Shown piece after piece: positions 6,566 to 14,544 of a DNA stretch of 15,554 nt; the first letter of the stretch is position 1; every line of letters starts with the position of its first letter. Location: contig JAFZQK010000056.1 in assembly GCA_017620455.1 (NCBI GenBank), positions 1 to 15,554 on the forward strand, read 5' to 3'. The notes beneath the pieces were generated by a model that saw nothing but the letters and a program-made list of their open reading frames with translations, did no database searches and had not been told where the DNA came from. The DNA comes from Clostridia bacterium (GTDB lineage: Bacteria; Bacillota_A; Clostridia; Christensenellales; Aristaeellaceae). A program made the position numbers and the translations under genes.

Positions 6566-7729
6566 TCACGCCATCACGTTGCCCAGCGGGTTGACGCGGT
6601 ACTGCAGCGTCACGCCGCCCCTGGGATACTCCTTGCCGAACAGCTTTTCGATCCGGCCCATCACCATGCTGCCCGTGGAATAATTCACCGTGGGCAGCAG
6701 CATGGCCACCAGGTCCGCGTCCAGCCGGGTGACGATATCGCCCTTGCGCAGATTGTTGCGCAGGATCTCCATCAGCGCGGCCATGGCGCTTTCCCGGCTA
6801 ACGGAGGTCAGCCCCCCGTTTTCGCCCGTCACCATCATCACGCCCAGGAACATGGTGGTCCCCAGCCGTTCCAGGTTGCGCATCTGGATGTTGTAGATTT
6901 CCTTGAATACCGAATAATCGCAGAAGAACGGCCCCTGGCGTTCCCGGTCCTTTTCCTGCAGCTCCCGGGCGATGAGATCCAGGTTCAGCCGCAGCTGCCG
7001 CCCGGTTTCCGTCCGGGTGGAATGGATCTCCTCGTTTTCGTCGGCGTCCTGCCTATCGTCCCTGCGATCGCCCCGCCGGCGCTCGCCGCGCTCCAGCCAT
7101 TCGGCGGCATCCGCCATTTCGGCGCGCAGCTGACGGTCCGTGCTGTCGATTTCCAGGGCGCGGCGGCACACCCGGCAGATCTCGCCCCAGGCCTTCTCCG
7201 CCCGCATCATTTCCACCAGGGCGCAGGCGGCGTCCAGGTATTCCTTATGCAGATAATTCACCATGGCGATGCCGTTGCTGATATCCCCGGAATTGTACAG
7301 ATCGTCGGTGTATTCCACCATGATCCGCTCCAGCAGCTCCCGCTTTTCCGCTTCCGGCGGCCGCTGGCGCAGCCGGTCCATGCAGTCCATCAGGTCCAGC
7401 ACGTCCACCTGCACCCAGGGCAGCGTCTGCCAGTAGTAGCCGCTGGCGCCGTTGGCCACGCAGTCGCCCAGCCCCACGCAGATCCCGTGAAGCAGCGACC
7501 GCAGGCGGCTGATCATGGTTTTCAGCGCGTTCTCGGGGTTCCGGCCCGTCCGGTCCTTCCAAAGCTCGCGGATCAGGCGCGCCCCCGATACCGGCTGGCC
7601 GCGCTGCATGATCAGATATTCCATCAGGCTTGCCCCGATCCGGCTTTTGGCGGTAAGCCGAACGGGCGCATCGTCGTCTACCCGGACGGTAATATCCCCC
7701 AGCAGGCAGACGGCCACTTGATGCTGCAT
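6566..7729 (-). CDS. SARP/BTAD-type transcriptional regulator with degenerate GGDEF-like C-terminus
   Basis: A 387-residue cytoplasmic regulator. Residues about 5-103 form a winged-helix DNA-binding domain of the OmpR/SARP type (NPENALKTMISRLRSLL as recognition region, then GYYW). Residues about 107-210 are a helical bacterial transcriptional activation domain (BTAD). A charged linker follows (213-240). The C-terminal part (about 268-365) looks like a decayed GGDEF domain: KGDIVTRLDADLVAMLLP (329-346) lines up with the (S/D)DxxxRxGGDEFxxLLP segment, with LDADL replacing the GGDEF loop, and no DxDxFKxIND-like metal site. It should not make c-di-GMP but could bind a ligand or dimerise. I chose the ATG at 7729 because AAGGA lies six bases upstream; ATGs at 7735 and 7756 lack this. 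It is the first gene after a consensus promoter and likely controls the pilus-like operon. Confidence 0.85.
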   Translation of the reverse strand: MQHQVAVCLLGDITVRVDDDAPVRLTAKSRIGASLMEYLIMQRGQPVSGARLIRELWKDRTGRNPENALKTMISRLRSLLHGICVGLGDCVANGASGYYWQTLPWVQVDVLDLMDCMDRLRQRPPEAEKRELLERIMVEYTDDLYNSGDISNGIAMVNYLHKEYLDAACALVEMMRAEKAWGEICRVCRRALEIDSTDRQLRAEMADAAEWLERGERRRGDRRDDRQDADENEEIHSTRTETGRQLRLNLDLIARELQEKDRERQGPFFCDYSVFKEIYNIQMRNLERLGTTMFLGVMMVTGENGGLTSVSRESAMAALMEILRNNLRKGDIVTRLDADLVAMLLPTVNYSTGSMVMGRIEKLFGKEYPRGGVTLQYRVNPLGNVMA

Positions 7730-7735
7730 ACGCAT

Positions 7736-7740
7736 TCCTT
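7736..7740 (-). promoter_or_regulatory. Shine-Dalgarno site that fixes the BTAD regulator start
   Basis: AAGGA on the minus strand, six bases before ATG 7729 and directly abutting ATG 7735. The spacing supports 7729 as the start. Confidence 0.6.
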
Positions 7741-7822
7741 CTTTCCCGCGCGGCACCCGGCATGCGCAGGTCTTTTCCGCATGGCTCCCGGATCGCCCGG
7801 CCAGATTTCTTTAACTTGATAT

Positions 7823-7851
7823 ATTATATAAAAATCTTCATGTTTTGTCAA
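7823..7851 (-). promoter_or_regulatory. Consensus sigma-A promoter for the BTAD/pilus-like operon
   Basis: On the minus strand TTGACA (7846-7851) and TATAAT (7823-7828) match the housekeeping consensus at every position, with a 17-base spacer. The region around it is strikingly AT-rich within GC-rich surroundings. The -35 box overlaps the TGA stop of the MATE gene (7848-7850). Transcription would begin near 7816, giving a leader of about 85 bases before the regulator gene at 7729. Confidence 0.88.
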
Positions 7852-9275
7852 TCGTTTCCGGCGCCGTCCGGGCCGTGGGAAACGCCTTTTCCCGGCGTCC
7901 AGCCCCGCATGGCCGCCCGGCCTTCCGGTGTCACCGGACGGATCCACGCGCCGCGGAACAGATGCCGCTGCATCAGCGCGTAACGGATGGGCTCGTCCAG
8001 GTAGCAGCAGGCGAACACCGCCAGGGTGGGCCAGCGCCACACCATGCCCCCCAGCCATACCGCCGGGATCAGCAGCGCCCACATGAACACGATTTCCAGC
8101 ACCGTGCCGTAGGTGGCGTCCCCGGCGGCGCGGAAGGTGTCGTTCTGGGTCCAGTTGCCCATGCGCAGCAGGGCGGCGGCGCCGTAAATGCACACCAGCC
8201 CGAAGGCGATGCGGAAGCTCTCCCCGTCCATGCCCATCAGCGTCAGGATAGGCCGGTGCAGAACGATGAGCAGCGCGCAGACCAGGGCGATGAAAAACTG
8301 GCACAGATACACCAGCCGCCAGGCCCGATTGTACGCGGTGTCCGGCCGCCCGGCCCCCACCTCCGTGCCCACCAGCACCGAGGCCGCGTTGGAAAAGCCC
8401 GCGAAGAAGCCGATCACCAGCCCTTCCAGCGTGCGGAACACCGCCAGGGCGGCGATGGCCTCCTCGGGCTGCCGGCCCAGCACCACGTTGATCACCATGT
8501 TGCCCACGCCGATAAGCACCTCGTTCAGGAGGATGGGGAAGCATTTTTTCAGGTACGCCCCCACGAAGGCGCGGCTCCACCGGAAATGCCGCCGCACCAC
8601 CAGCAGATACCTGTGCCCGCTTTTGCGCGCCAGCACCATCACCACCGCCGCGCCGATCCCCTGGGCGATCACCGTGGCCAGCGCCGCGCCCTGCACCCGC
8701 ATGCGCGGAACGCCCAGATGGCCGAAGATCAGCACCCAGTTGAGGAATACGTTGGCCAGCACCGCCGCGAAGGACCCGTACAGCGGGATGCGCACCCGGT
8801 CCGTGCAGCGCAAAAGCGCCGACATGGCCATTGAAAACACCGTCAGCGGATAGCCCCAGCCCACGATCCGCAGGTATTCCGCCCCGATATCCTGGATCGC
8901 TTTCTTATCGGTGTACAGCTGCATCACTTTCTCGGGAAACGCCGTGGCCATCAGGCAAAACAGAAGCGCCACCGTCATCATGCACGTCAGCGTCACGCCG
9001 TAGGAACGGTTGATGCCCTCGTCGTCCTTCGCGCCCCAATACTGGGAAAAAAACAGCATGCCGCCGCCCACGAACCCCCAGTACCCGCTGAACATGAGGG
9101 AGGAAAACTGGGCGCACAGCCCCACCGCCCCCACCTCGGTTTTCCCCAGGGAGGCGATCATCATGGTATCCACCATGGACCCCGTGGTGGTCAAAAGATT
9201 CTGCAGCGCCACCGGCACCGCGATCACGGCCACTTTTTTGAGAAAATCCGTCCACGGAAACGCCTGCTTCAGCAC
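7848..9275 (-). CDS. MATE family multidrug/metabolite exporter, GTG start
   Basis: A 475-residue polytopic membrane protein with about twelve hydrophobic segments in two related halves, the layout of MATE (DinF/NorM-like) cation-coupled exporters. Family-like stretches are PVALQNLLTTTGSMVDTMMIASLG near the N-terminus (about 20-45, split here as two parts), the GGGMLFFSQYWGAKD region, and in the second half NAASVLVGTEVGAGRPDTAYNRAWR. The start is GTG at 9275 with AAGGAGG (9280-9286) only four bases upstream, slightly short; no ATG fits better. It lies 22 bases after the GH43 gene and is the last gene of the exporter operon. No terminator is seen after it, and its stop codon is part of the next operon's -35 box, so read-through into the regulator gene is possible. 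Substrate unknown. Confidence 0.92.
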   Translation of the reverse strand: MLKQAFPWTDFLKKVAVIAVPVALQNLLTTTGSMVDTMMIASLGKTEVGAVGLCAQFSSLMFSGYWGFVGGGMLFFSQYWGAKDDEGINRSYGVTLTCMMTVALLFCLMATAFPEKVMQLYTDKKAIQDIGAEYLRIVGWGYPLTVFSMAMSALLRCTDRVRIPLYGSFAAVLANVFLNWVLIFGHLGVPRMRVQGAALATVIAQGIGAAVVMVLARKSGHRYLLVVRRHFRWSRAFVGAYLKKCFPILLNEVLIGVGNMVINVVLGRQPEEAIAALAVFRTLEGLVIGFFAGFSNAASVLVGTEVGAGRPDTAYNRAWRLVYLCQFFIALVCALLIVLHRPILTLMGMDGESFRIAFGLVCIYGAAALLRMGNWTQNDTFRAAGDATYGTVLEIVFMWALLIPAVWLGGMVWRWPTLAVFACCYLDEPIRYALMQRHLFRGAWIRPVTPEGRAAMRGWTPGKGVSHGPDGAGND

Positions 9276-9297
9276 GCGCCCTCCTTCCCCGCCGCCT

Positions 9298-10632
9298 TCA
9301 GCGGGTAAATACGAACCGCTCGATCTGCACCAGCTCCCTGTTCCTGTCCGCCTGAGCCCATTCGGGGGGCCGGCGGCCGTCCGCGACGGAAAGGTACAGA
9401 GCGTGCCGGCCCGACACCGGCGGCGTCTGGGCCGTCAGGCGGCAGGAATCCCCCGCGAAGGGCAGCGCCGCGATCTCCTCCCCGGTTTCCGGGTCGTCCA
9501 GCAGCACCCGGATGCAGCCGCTTTCCCCCGCGCCCCGGATCTCCATATGAAGCGTCAGGGGCGTATCCGCCCCCGGCGCGCCGAAATCGAAATACTTATA
9601 GCCGGCGACGCTGCCGTCCTTCAGATCCGCCAGCACGGTGTGCAGCGGATCCAGATATTTCACCATGCCGCCCCTGAGCACGCAGGCCCAATGGGCCGAT
9701 ACGGGCTCGTAGGGATTCAGCGCGGCATCGAAGCCCAGGGAGGTCATTTCCGCCTGGGGGATGGAGCCGTCCGGCAGGATCGTGATCCTTTCCGCGCAGG
9801 CCTGGCGGGAAAACACGCTGCCGTTGGTCATGCGGTGATAGAAAATATACCACTGCCCGTTGATCTGCACGAGCCCCCCGTGGTTGTTCCCTCCGGGGTA
9901 TCCCTCGCCGTTGTCCACGATGACGCCCCGGTAGGCGAACGGCCCCTCCGGGGAGGAGGCGGTGGCGTAGCACAGGCGGCTGCCCCGACGGGGGGAATAC
10001 ACCAGGTAATAGGTGCTCCCGATCTTCCGGGGGGAGGCCGCCTCGTAGAAGCAGAAGGGCTCCTCCGCGGGGATCACGTTCTCCCGATAGGTGCCGGGGA
10101 TCACCTGCCAGGGCTTTTCCGGGTTCAGCTGGGCCATCCAGGATTTTTCAAACCCGCCGTAAACGTACAGCTTCCCGTCGTCGTCCAGCAGCACCCCGGG
10201 GTCCACCAGCACGCCGTTTTCGCACACGCTCTCGGGAAAGCGCTCCTCCTCCCCCCAGGTATAGGGGGACAGCACCCGGAACGGCCCCTCGGGCCGGTCG
10301 CTCGCCGCCACGCAGCCCCGGCCGTAGAACACGTACACGAACAGGTAATACCTGTCCCCGATCTTCAGCGCGTCCGGGGCGTAGAGCATCCCGTCCCGAA
10401 GCCAGGTCACGTCCGCTTCCCACCCCTCCCGGGGCCGGCTGAGGAAGATATCCCCGTGGCAGCGCCAATGGCTCAATTCGCCCGCGTCGGCGCTCCACAC
10501 CTTCAAGCGGCTGTCGCAGAAGGAATCGGAAAAAGGCCGGTCGTGGGAGCCGTACAGATACACCCGGCCACCGAACAGCCGGGGCTCCCCGTCGGGGATA
10601 TGCTCCCACAGGGGCAGGATGGGATTGGGCAT
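9298..10632 (-). CDS. GH43 family glycosidase (beta-xylosidase/alpha-arabinofuranosidase type)
   Basis: A 444-residue glycoside hydrolase, five-bladed beta-propeller in residues about 1-310. Expected catalytic residues are visible at family spacing: general base Asp14 (IPDGEPRLF), pKa-tuning Asp144 (LVDPGVLLDDDGKLYVYGG) and general acid Glu197 (FYEAASPRKI). Further GH43 marks are YLYGSHD (25-31), APDALKIGDRYYLF (85-98) and NNHGGLVQINGQWYIFYHR. Residues about 335-444 look like a beta-sandwich accessory domain, perhaps CBM6-like. There is no signal peptide, so it should act in the cytoplasm on imported xylo- or arabino-oligosaccharides. The ATG at 10632 has AAAGGAGA about eight bases upstream. 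It lies 21 bases after the ABC exporter pair and before the MATE gene, an unusual place for a sugar hydrolase; no sugar importer is in the window. Exact substrate is uncertain. Confidence 0.92.
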   Translation of the reverse strand: MPNPILPLWEHIPDGEPRLFGGRVYLYGSHDRPFSDSFCDSRLKVWSADAGELSHWRCHGDIFLSRPREGWEADVTWLRDGMLYAPDALKIGDRYYLFVYVFYGRGCVAASDRPEGPFRVLSPYTWGEEERFPESVCENGVLVDPGVLLDDDGKLYVYGGFEKSWMAQLNPEKPWQVIPGTYRENVIPAEEPFCFYEAASPRKIGSTYYLVYSPRRGSRLCYATASSPEGPFAYRGVIVDNGEGYPGGNNHGGLVQINGQWYIFYHRMTNGSVFSRQACAERITILPDGSIPQAEMTSLGFDAALNPYEPVSAHWACVLRGGMVKYLDPLHTVLADLKDGSVAGYKYFDFGAPGADTPLTLHMEIRGAGESGCIRVLLDDPETGEEIAALPFAGDSCRLTAQTPPVSGRHALYLSVADGRRPPEWAQADRNRELVQIERFVFTR

Positions 10633-10653
10633 GGGAAACTCTCCTTTCCGCCG

Positions 10654-12420
10654 TCAGGCGGCGAACTGGCTGTTGTACAGCCTGGCGTAAAACCCGTCCC
10701 GGGCCAGCAGCGTTTCGTGATTTCCCTGCTCCACGATGTGCCCGTCCCGCATCACCAGGATCACATCCGATTCCCGGATGGTGCTCAGCCGGTGGGCCAC
10801 GATGAAGGTGGTGCGGCCCCGCATCATGGTGTCGAAGGCCTTCTGGATGCGTATTTCCGTGCGGGTGTCGATGGAGGAGGTGGCTTCGTCCAGGATCAGC
10901 ATGGGCGGCAGGCACAGCATGATCCGGGCGATGCAAAGCAGCTGCTTCTGCCCCTGGGAAAGCTGGCCCCCGTCCTCGCCGATCACGGTATCGTACCCCT
11001 GGGGCAGGCGCTTGATGAAGCTGTGGGCGTGGGCGGATTTCGCCGCGGCGATCATTTCTTCGTCCGTGGCGCCGGGCTTGCCCATTTTCAGATTGTCCCG
11101 CACGGTGCCGGCCTTGAGCCAGGTCTCCTGCAGCACCATGCCGTAATTGGCCCGGAGGCTGCGGCGGGTGATATGGCGAATATCGGTGCCCTCCACGAAT
11201 ATGCCGCCTTGATCCACATCGTAAAACCGCATCAGCAGGTTGATGAGGGTGGTTTTCCCGCAGCCCGTGGGGCCCACGATGGCGATGCGCTGGCCCGGGC
11301 GGACGGAGAGGTTCAGCTTTTCGATCAGGGGCTTGTCCGGGGTATAGGCGAAGGCCACGTCCGAAAGCTCCACGCGCCCCTCCGCTTCCGTCAGCACCCG
11401 GGCGGACGGATCGTCCGGCTGCTGGGCGGGCTGGCCGATGAGGGAAAAGATCCGGTCGGCGCAGGCCAGGGCGTTCTGCAGCTCCGTCACCACGCCGCTG
11501 ATCTCGTTAAAGGGCTTCGTGTACTGATTGGCGTAGGAAAGCAGGGCGCTGAGGCTGCCCACCGTGAAGGGAACGGCCGCCCCCGCCGTGGCGATGCACA
11601 AAAGCGCCCCGGCAAGCGCCACCGCGGCGTATACCACGTTGTTGACGAACCGGGTGCAGGGATTGGTGAGGGAGGAATAAAAGATCGCCTTCAGGGAGCA
11701 TTTCGCCAGCCGGCCGTTGATCTCGTCGAACCGCCGGGCGTTCTCCTCCTCCCGGACGAAAGCCTTCACCACCTTCTGATTCCCCAGCATTTCGTCGATG
11801 TAGGCCGTCTGCTCTCCCCGGGCTTCGCTCTGGCTGCGGAAAAAATCGTAGGAATGAGTGGCGATGAACCGGGCCACCACGAAGCTGAGGGGCGTGAGCA
11901 GCACCACCAGGGCGGCGATGCCCGGCCGGATGGCCACCATGAACCCCAGGGTGCCCAGGATGGTGACGGCGCCGGTGAACAGCTGGCTGAATCCCAGCAG
12001 CAGGCCGTCCGCGAACTGGTCCACGTCCGCGATCACCCGGCTCACCACCCCGCCCACGGGCTGGGTATCCAGGTAGCTCAGGGGCAGCACCTGCAAGTGC
12101 CGGAACGCCCGGTCGCGCACGTCCCGCACCACCTGGAAGGCGACATGGTTGTTCAGCGTGTTTACGATCCACTGCACCGCGGCGGTGGCCGCCACGATGA
12201 TCCCGATGCGCACCAGTAGCGGCAGGATCCGCCCGAAATCTACCTGTCCCGGCCCCAGGATGCCGTCGATGGCCCGGCCGATGAGCACCGGCACGTACAG
12301 CGTCAGCGCCACCGTCACCGCGGACAGCAGCACGGACAGAGCCACCAGCATCCGGTAAGGCTTCAGATAAGCCAGCACCTTTTTCAGCGTGCCGCGCTGC
12401 GCTTTCTGCTTTCCGCTCAT
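10654..12420 (-). CDS. ABC exporter half-transporter, catalytically complete partner (TM288-like)
   Basis: A 588-residue half-transporter with a six-helix membrane domain (about 20-325) and an ATP-binding domain (about 345-588). Walker A GPTGCGKT (383-390), Walker B MLILDE (507-512) with catalytic Glu512, and switch His543 (VAHR) are intact. The signature reads LSQGQ (487-491) rather than LSGGQ, as I recall for TM288 of the Thermotoga heterodimer TM287/288. Its ATG overlaps the stop of the partner gene by four bases (ATGA), so the two are translationally coupled and expected to form one heterodimer exporting drugs, lipids or peptides. The complete Walker/switch set here pairs with the partner's canonical LSGGQ to make the one working ATP site. 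Substrate unknown. Confidence 0.94.
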   Translation of the reverse strand: MSGKQKAQRGTLKKVLAYLKPYRMLVALSVLLSAVTVALTLYVPVLIGRAIDGILGPGQVDFGRILPLLVRIGIIVAATAAVQWIVNTLNNHVAFQVVRDVRDRAFRHLQVLPLSYLDTQPVGGVVSRVIADVDQFADGLLLGFSQLFTGAVTILGTLGFMVAIRPGIAALVVLLTPLSFVVARFIATHSYDFFRSQSEARGEQTAYIDEMLGNQKVVKAFVREEENARRFDEINGRLAKCSLKAIFYSSLTNPCTRFVNNVVYAAVALAGALLCIATAGAAVPFTVGSLSALLSYANQYTKPFNEISGVVTELQNALACADRIFSLIGQPAQQPDDPSARVLTEAEGRVELSDVAFAYTPDKPLIEKLNLSVRPGQRIAIVGPTGCGKTTLINLLMRFYDVDQGGIFVEGTDIRHITRRSLRANYGMVLQETWLKAGTVRDNLKMGKPGATDEEMIAAAKSAHAHSFIKRLPQGYDTVIGEDGGQLSQGQKQLLCIARIMLCLPPMLILDEATSSIDTRTEIRIQKAFDTMMRGRTTFIVAHRLSTIRESDVILVMRDGHIVEQGNHETLLARDGFYARLYNSQFAA

Positions 12421-14141
12421 GCCTGCGCCGCCTCCTTTTTGAACTGGGATTCATAGATCTCCCGGTACACCTGGCAGCTTTCCAGCAGCTCCTCATGCCG
12501 CCCGACGCCCACCGCCCGGCCGTCGTCCAGCACCACGATCTGATCCGCGTGCCGGATGGAGGAAGTGCGCTGGGACACGATGAACACCGTGGGCCGCTCC
12601 TCCATTTCCCGCAGGGCCCGGCGCAGCGCGGCGTCAGTGGCGAAATCCAGGGCGGAGGAGGAATCGTCCAGGATCAGGATCTCCGGCTTTTTTACCAGCG
12701 CCCGGGCGATGGTGAGCCGCTGGCGCTGCCCGCCGGACAGATTGCGCCCGGCCTGCTCGATCTCCGCGTCCAGCCCGCCCTTGGAGGCGATCACGTCCTC
12801 CGCCTGGGCGATGCGCACCGCGGCCATGATTTCCCCGTCCGTGGCCTCCGCGTTGCCCCAGCGCAGGTTTTCCCGGACGGTGCCCTTGAACAGCACCGCC
12901 TTCTGCGGCACCACGCCGATCCGCTGCCGCAGGGCCGGCGCGTCCCAGGCCCGCACGTCCTTTCCGTCCACCAGCACCCGGCCTTCCGTGGCCTCGTAAA
13001 ACCGGGGGATCAGGTTCACCAGGGTGGTTTTCCCGCTGCCCGTGCCGCCGATGACCCCCACGGTCTCTCCCGGCAGGACGGAAAGGCTCACGTCCGTCAG
13101 CGCTTCCTCCGCCCCCTCGGTATAGCGCAGCCCCGCGTGGATCAGCTGCACCCGGAAGCGGGGATTCCCCGCCGGCAGGCCCTGCGCCGCTTCCTCCCCG
13201 GCGGGGATCTCCATGACGCTCTGGATCCGTTTTCCGCAGGCCACGGACTTTGTGATGTTGATGATCAGGTTGGCCAGCTTGATCAGTTCCACCAGGATCT
13301 GGCTCATATAATTGTACAGCGCCACCACCGCGCCCTGGCCGATGATCCCCGCCTCCACCCGGAGCGCGCCGGTGCGGATCAAAAAGAGGATGGCCAGATT
13401 GACGATCACGTAGGTGACGGGGTTCATCAGGGCGGAAATGCGGCCCACGTATTTCTGCATGGCGGTGTGGGCTTCGTTCTTCTGCCGGAAATCCTCTATT
13501 TCCGCGTCCTCCTTGCCGAAGGCGCGCAGCACCCTGACCCCCGTCAGGTTTTCCCGGGTGGCCCCCAGCACCCGGTCCAGAAGGCCCTGCACCTTCCGGT
13601 ACAGCGGGATGCTCACCAGCATGATGCCGAACACCACCAGCGACAGCGCGGGAATGGCCGCCGCGAACCACAGCGCCGCCCGGGCGTCGATGGTAAAGGC
13701 CATGATCATGGCCCCGAACACCACGAAGGGCGACCTGAGCAGCAGCCGCAGCGCCAGATTCAGCCCGGTCTGCACCTGGTTCATATCGCTGGTCATGCGG
13801 GTGATCAGGGTGGAGGTGCCCGCCCGGTCCAGGGTCTGATAAGAAAAGCCCTGGATGTGGCGGTAGAGGGCGCTGCGCAGCTTGGTGACGAACCCCACGG
13901 AGGCCTTCGCCGCGAAATACTGGGCCGTCACGGAGCACAGCAGCCCCACCAGCCCCAGCGCCACCAGCACCAGGCACATCCGGATCACGTACCCCTGATC
14001 CTGCCCCCGGATGCCCCGGTCGATGATGGCGGCCACCACCAGGGGCACGATCAGCTCGAACCCCGCTTCCAGCAGCTTGAACAGCGGGCCCAGCACGCTT
14101 TCCCGCCGATATTCCTTCAGATAAACGAACAGCTTCTTCAT
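12417..14141 (-). CDS. ABC exporter half-transporter with degenerate ATP site (TM287-like)
   Basis: A 574-residue half-transporter: six-helix membrane domain (about 15-310) and ATP-binding domain (about 330-574). Walker A is GGTGSGKT (365-372) and the signature LSGGQ (468-472) is normal, but the catalytic Glu after Walker B is Asp493 (ILILDD) and the switch His is Gln524 (IVSQR). These two changes are those of the degenerate site in heterodimeric exporters such as TM287/288, where this site binds but hardly hydrolyses ATP. The start is ATG 14141, with GGAGGGG about six bases upstream; an in-frame ATG at 14213 would add 24 residues lying over the promoter. First gene of the operon, followed by its partner with a four-base overlap. 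Confidence 0.94.
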   Translation of the reverse strand: MKKLFVYLKEYRRESVLGPLFKLLEAGFELIVPLVVAAIIDRGIRGQDQGYVIRMCLVLVALGLVGLLCSVTAQYFAAKASVGFVTKLRSALYRHIQGFSYQTLDRAGTSTLITRMTSDMNQVQTGLNLALRLLLRSPFVVFGAMIMAFTIDARAALWFAAAIPALSLVVFGIMLVSIPLYRKVQGLLDRVLGATRENLTGVRVLRAFGKEDAEIEDFRQKNEAHTAMQKYVGRISALMNPVTYVIVNLAILFLIRTGALRVEAGIIGQGAVVALYNYMSQILVELIKLANLIINITKSVACGKRIQSVMEIPAGEEAAQGLPAGNPRFRVQLIHAGLRYTEGAEEALTDVSLSVLPGETVGVIGGTGSGKTTLVNLIPRFYEATEGRVLVDGKDVRAWDAPALRQRIGVVPQKAVLFKGTVRENLRWGNAEATDGEIMAAVRIAQAEDVIASKGGLDAEIEQAGRNLSGGQRQRLTIARALVKKPEILILDDSSSALDFATDAALRRALREMEERPTVFIVSQRTSSIRHADQIVVLDDGRAVGVGRHEELLESCQVYREIYESQFKKEAAQA

Positions 14142-14181
14142 CCGGCGCCCCTCCGTACGGCCATACGGCACAGATGCAATG

Positions 14182-14210
14182 ATTATACCGCATCCGGCCT
14201 GTGAAAGCAA
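14182..14210 (-). promoter_or_regulatory. Promoter for the ABC exporter/GH43/MATE operon
   Basis: On the minus strand TATAAT (14182-14187) stands 17 bases downstream of TTGCTT (14205-14210). The -10 box is perfect and the -35 matches the first three consensus positions. Transcription would start near 14175, about 35 bases before the ABC gene start at 14141. It lies back to back with a plus-strand promoter candidate at 14277-14305. Confidence 0.65.
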
Positions 14211-14276
14211 CACGGCGGCGGCCTTCCCCCGCCGGTTTTCTCATTTGTTTTTAATGATTTTCTTATGGATTTTTCC

Positions 14277-14305
14277 TTGTGTTCCCGCCGGGCGGGCGCT
14301 ATACT
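14277..14305 (+). promoter_or_regulatory. Candidate promoter for pspC-like/HAD pair
   Basis: TTGTGT (14277-14282), a 17-base spacer and TATACT (14300-14305) give a fair sigma-A match on the plus strand, about 58 bases before the PspC start. The spacer holds a GC palindrome (CCCGCCGGGCGGG), which could be structural chance. Confidence 0.5.
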
Positions 14306-14363
14306 GTTCCCGTCGGCAGCGGAAAGCGCCGGCGCCACCACATCACCGAAGGAGGAAACCAAC

Positions 14364-14543
14364 ATGAAAAAGCTGTACAGGAGCAGGTCAAATAAAATCG
14401 TCGCCGGCGTATGCGGCGGCATCGGCGAATACTTCAACGTGGACCCCACCCTGATCCGTCTGGGGTTCGTGGCGCTGTCCTTTATGTTCGGCGGCGGATT
14501 TATCGCCTACATCATCGCGGCCATCGTTATTCCCGCGGAGTAA
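14364..14543 (+). CDS. Small PspC-domain membrane protein
   Basis: A 59-residue protein made up of a single PspC domain. It opens [20 protein letters not shown], then [16 protein letters not shown] and a hydrophobic end with [13 protein letters not shown]. Stand-alone proteins of this kind are inner-membrane and are linked to envelope stress in better-known PspC homologues, which are longer; the role of the short form is not established. The ATG at 14364 has GGAGG (14351-14355) eight bases upstream. A longer in-frame start at 14265 would begin upstream of the likely promoter and add residues unlike the family. It is one base upstream of the HAD gene, so the two are co-transcribed. The name is secure, the function weakly known. 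Confidence 0.93.
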   Translation: MKKLYRSRSNKIVAGVCGGIGEYFNVDPTLIRLGFVALSFMFGGGFIAYIIAAIVIPAE

Positions 14544-14544
14544 T

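Noticed and set aside
7678..7785. Possible upstream ORF in the BTAD leader, starting MRKRPAHAG on the minus strand
   Set aside because: It overlaps the regulator start in another frame with no Shine-Dalgarno of note; a leader peptide is conceivable but unsupported.
9010..12219. 1069-codon open frame on the plus strand opposite the GH43 and ABC genes
   Set aside because: It is His/Gly/Pro-rich without any recognisable domain and lies antisense to genes with clear motifs; long antisense frames are expected in GC-rich DNA with G/C third positions.
12495..14204. Two long open frames overlapping the first ABC gene (plus strand 12495-14204, minus strand 12634-14244)
   Set aside because: Both are low-complexity shadows of a well-supported ABC gene.
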